The notes under the pieces are model-generated. The model saw nothing but the letters and a program-made list of their open reading frames with translations, was not told the origin of the DNA and did not search any database. A DNA stretch of 64,000 nt from JARRON01 sp037383845 (GTDB taxonomy: Bacteria > Pseudomonadota > Gammaproteobacteria > Steroidobacterales > XN24): contig JARRON010000008.1 of NCBI GenBank assembly GCA_037383845.1, forward strand, positions 14,978-78,977, in the 5' to 3' direction. This document shows positions 62,061 to 64,000 of this stretch, in pieces (position 1 is the first letter of the stretch; each line of letters opens with the position of its first letter). A program made the position numbers and the translations under genes.

Positions 62061-64000
62061 GTGCCGCCCCCGTAGCGCTTCTCAAGTTCAACGTAACGCG
62101 GGTCGTCGCGGAGGCCGTCATACGCCGAGTTCAGGCGCACGTACTGCCATGTATAGCCGGCCGGGATCTCCAGGGCCTTCTCCATCTGCCGGAAAGCCGT
62201 GTCCCCGTCACCGAACCGTGCAAACCTGTCCGCCGCAGTCATCGCCAGTTCTCCGTCGAGGACGGCGTCCGGACGGCGCAGGCGCTGCATCGTTCCAAAG
62301 TGCTCTCGCGCCGCTTCGACGTTGCCAAGCGCAAGCTCGGCAAGGGCCAAAGCGCCGTGCACACGGGGCTGGTCCGGATGTTTCCTAAGGTAGGGTTGCA
62401 GATGCTGTCGGTAGGCCCGTGCCTCGGTGATGGTGCGCCCGGCATCTCCCTGCATGTAGAGGGCCCGGATGGCGCCTTCCCACTTCCCGTCGGGCCCGGC
62501 GTCAGACACCCCGGCTCCATAGCCCTTGAGCAGCGCCAGCGCCTCGCCCGGACGGCCTTCAAACAGGTGGACTTCGGCCAGAGGTCCCGTGTCCAGGCCG
62601 GTCTCCTCCATCCGCCGGGCGTACTCCCGGGCGGGGCCCAGGTCCCCGCAGCACAACAATTCCACCATCCCCAGCTGGGCAAGGTACTGGTCCCGGTTTC
62701 CCGAGATGGACAGCGCCCGCTCCAGCATGGCGCGGGCCTCGTCCCAGCGCCTCAATTGCTGGTAGAAGGCCGCCAGCTCGAAGGCGACGAACCCGTTCCT
62801 GGGATCCAGCTCCAGCGCCCGGGACAGGTCGGCCACCGCCGCCTCCCAGTTCCCGGCACGCCGGTTGACCCAGCCCCGGGAGGCCATCCAGTCCCCGTTG
62901 TTGGGGTTGGACTCGATAAGGGGTTCGATGATCGCCAGCGCCTTCGGGTAGTCCGCCTTGACCCAGTAGTAGTAGTGAGCCTCGGCGTAGTCCGCCTCCG
63001 GAGAATCCGGATCCAGTTCGCGTGCCCGCTGGATGGCCTCGGCCGCACCCTCGATCAGCTCATCGTCCTCAGGCGTGATGCCGTCAGTCCAGGCCTGCAG
63101 CACCCTGGCGAATCCCAGCCAGCCCCACGCTTCGGCATATTCCGGGTCAAGCGCGACCGCGTTCTCGAACTGCCTGACCGCCTCGACGCGCTTTTCGTCG
63201 CCAAATACGTAAGTGTTTAGCCTGCCCTGCAGGAACGCCTCGTAAGCCGCCTGGCTGGATGTGGGGGCCTCGGCGAGGGCCGCGGCGGCCTCGTCGCTCA
63301 GGGTTGCCTGCAGGGCCCGCGCGATGGCCACGGCGATCTCGGCCTGCACCTCGAAGATGGCGTCGGGGGTCAGCTCGCGCTCGAAGGTCTCGGCCCACAG
63401 GTGCTCGTCGGTCGTCGCGTCGATCAACTGGGCATTGATACGGACACGGTTGCCCGCCTGCTGGACACCGCCCTCGAGAATGTGGCCGGCGCCCAGTTCC
63501 TCGCCGATCTGGCGCATGTTCTTGGTGGTGCCCAGGTATTCCATCACCGAGGTCCGGGAGATCACCCGGAACGCGTCCAGCTTGGCAAGCTGCGTCAGCA
63601 GGTCGTCGTGGATGCCGTCCGCCAGGAAGCGCCCGCCATCGCCGCTGGCCGTGCGCGCGGTAAAGGGAAGAACGGCGACCACCGGCGGGGCATCCGAGGC
63701 AACGTCAGCGTCTTGCGGCGTCGCCGCGGCCTCGCCCCGCGAGGGCTGCGGAATCTGGACAGACGGGTCTGCCGGCGCTGTCTGCACGGCTGGCGCCGGG
63801 ACGGGCGCGCCGACGAAGCGGTCGAAGGCAAACAGGCCGATGGCCGCCACCAGCAGGATGATGACCACGACGTTGAGCTTTTTGCCGGTGTGGGCCGTGA
63901 TGCTCTCGCTGCGCTCGATCTCGGCCTCCCGCTTGATCCCCTCGGGCGTGATCTCGTAGGCCCAGGAGAACATCAGCACCGGGAACAGCCCCACCACCAG
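62057..64000 (-). CDS. membrane TPR protein with TolB/FlgO-like domain (paralogue 1, cut by window edge)
   Basis: The N-terminal first helix lies beyond position 64000; an in-frame ATG at 63997 is internal, since the sequence LFPVLMFSWAYEITPEGIKR corresponds to helix two and the loop of the paralogues. The third helix (VVVIILLVAAIGLFAFDRF), a linker, a TolB/FlgO-like domain (VVAVLPFTARTASGDGGRFL, FRVISRTSVMEYLGTTKNMR) and a long TPR region to YVELEKRYGGGT follow. Within the domain it is the most divergent of the four. The 3' end overlaps the next paralogue's start as ATGA. Confidence 0.84.
   Translation of the reverse strand: MVVGLFPVLMFSWAYEITPEGIKREAEIERSESITAHTGKKLNVVVIILLVAAIGLFAFDRFVGAPVPAPAVQTAPADPSVQIPQPSRGEAAATPQDADVASDAPPVVAVLPFTARTASGDGGRFLADGIHDDLLTQLAKLDAFRVISRTSVMEYLGTTKNMRQIGEELGAGHILEGGVQQAGNRVRINAQLIDATTDEHLWAETFERELTPDAIFEVQAEIAVAIARALQATLSDEAAAALAEAPTSSQAAYEAFLQGRLNTYVFGDEKRVEAVRQFENAVALDPEYAEAWGWLGFARVLQAWTDGITPEDDELIEGAAEAIQRARELDPDSPEADYAEAHYYYWVKADYPKALAIIEPLIESNPNNGDWMASRGWVNRRAGNWEAAVADLSRALELDPRNGFVAFELAAFYQQLRRWDEARAMLERALSISGNRDQYLAQLGMVELLCCGDLGPAREYARRMEETGLDTGPLAEVHLFEGRPGEALALLKGYGAGVSDAGPDGKWEGAIRALYMQGDAGRTITEARAYRQHLQPYLRKHPDQPRVHGALALAELALGNVEAAREHFGTMQRLRRPDAVLDGELAMTAADRFARFGDGDTAFRQMEKALEIPAGYTWQYVRLNSAYDGLRDDPRYVELEKRYGGGT

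Overview
The window is GC-rich bacterial chromosome (roughly two thirds G+C by eye) with dense, often translationally coupled genes. The gene set (xerD-dsbC pair, FdxA-type ferredoxin, ZapE, TonB2-type operon with DUF3450, leucine/isovalerate catabolism with ETF and ETF-QO, NadA/NadB) points to a marine-type aerobic gammaproteobacterium, perhaps Wenzhouxiangellaceae/Chromatiales-like. That placement is inference, because no rRNA is present. No phage, insertion sequence or CRISPR array was seen.

Left part (1-13.6 kb, all minus strand): about thirteen coupled genes for envelope proteins run off the left edge. In transcription order they are: a large TolB-propeller/HzsA-like lipoprotein with three CXXCH haem motifs; a small lipoprotein with a CX4CH motif; two small outer-membrane beta-barrel proteins, one with an SH3 domain; a TlpA-like thioredoxin; a DUF4266 mini-lipoprotein ending GGGCGCN; a DUF3570 beta-barrel; an exported protein of unknown function; two large TPR/coiled-coil proteins; a TPR lipoprotein; a small exported protein; and a TolQ/ExbB proton channel. 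A class I cyclic-di-GMP (GEMM-I) riboswitch lies in the 5' leader of the first gene. I regard this as the best candidate for an undescribed system: a c-di-GMP-gated, proton-motive-force-energised, redox-decorated cell-envelope machine.

Middle-left (14.2-23.7 kb): tRNA-Leu(CAA), a Nudix hydrolase, ferredoxin, DsbC, XerD and a PlsC-like acyltransferase. These are followed by a complete TonB2-type operon (DUF3450, long ExbB with periplasmic coiled coil, ExbB, two ExbD, TonB, TPR protein).

Middle (23.9-46.6 kb): a branched-chain amino-acid catabolic island. IcmF (fused isobutyryl-CoA mutase) is divergent from leucine dehydrogenase, isovaleryl-CoA dehydrogenase, thiolase, methylcrotonyl-CoA carboxylase (beta, alpha), methylglutaconyl-CoA hydratase, HMG-CoA lyase and an HSD10-like SDR dehydrogenase. 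Two M16 peptidases follow (one catalytic, one without HXXEH), then ETF-QO, a REP-like inverted pair, ETF beta/alpha and acetoacetyl-CoA synthetase. Together these carry 2-oxo-acid-derived acyl-CoAs to acetyl-CoA and pass electrons to quinone; the branched-chain 2-oxoacid dehydrogenase is not in the window.

Right part (46.7-64 kb): ZapE, two small envelope proteins, a coiled-coil membrane protein, nadA-nadB and a lone FGGY (glycerol-kinase-like) kinase. Last comes a minus-strand array of four coupled paralogues with three N-terminal membrane segments, a FlgO/TolB-like domain and TPRs. One of these is a fusion with two TolB-like domains, and the last is cut by the right edge.
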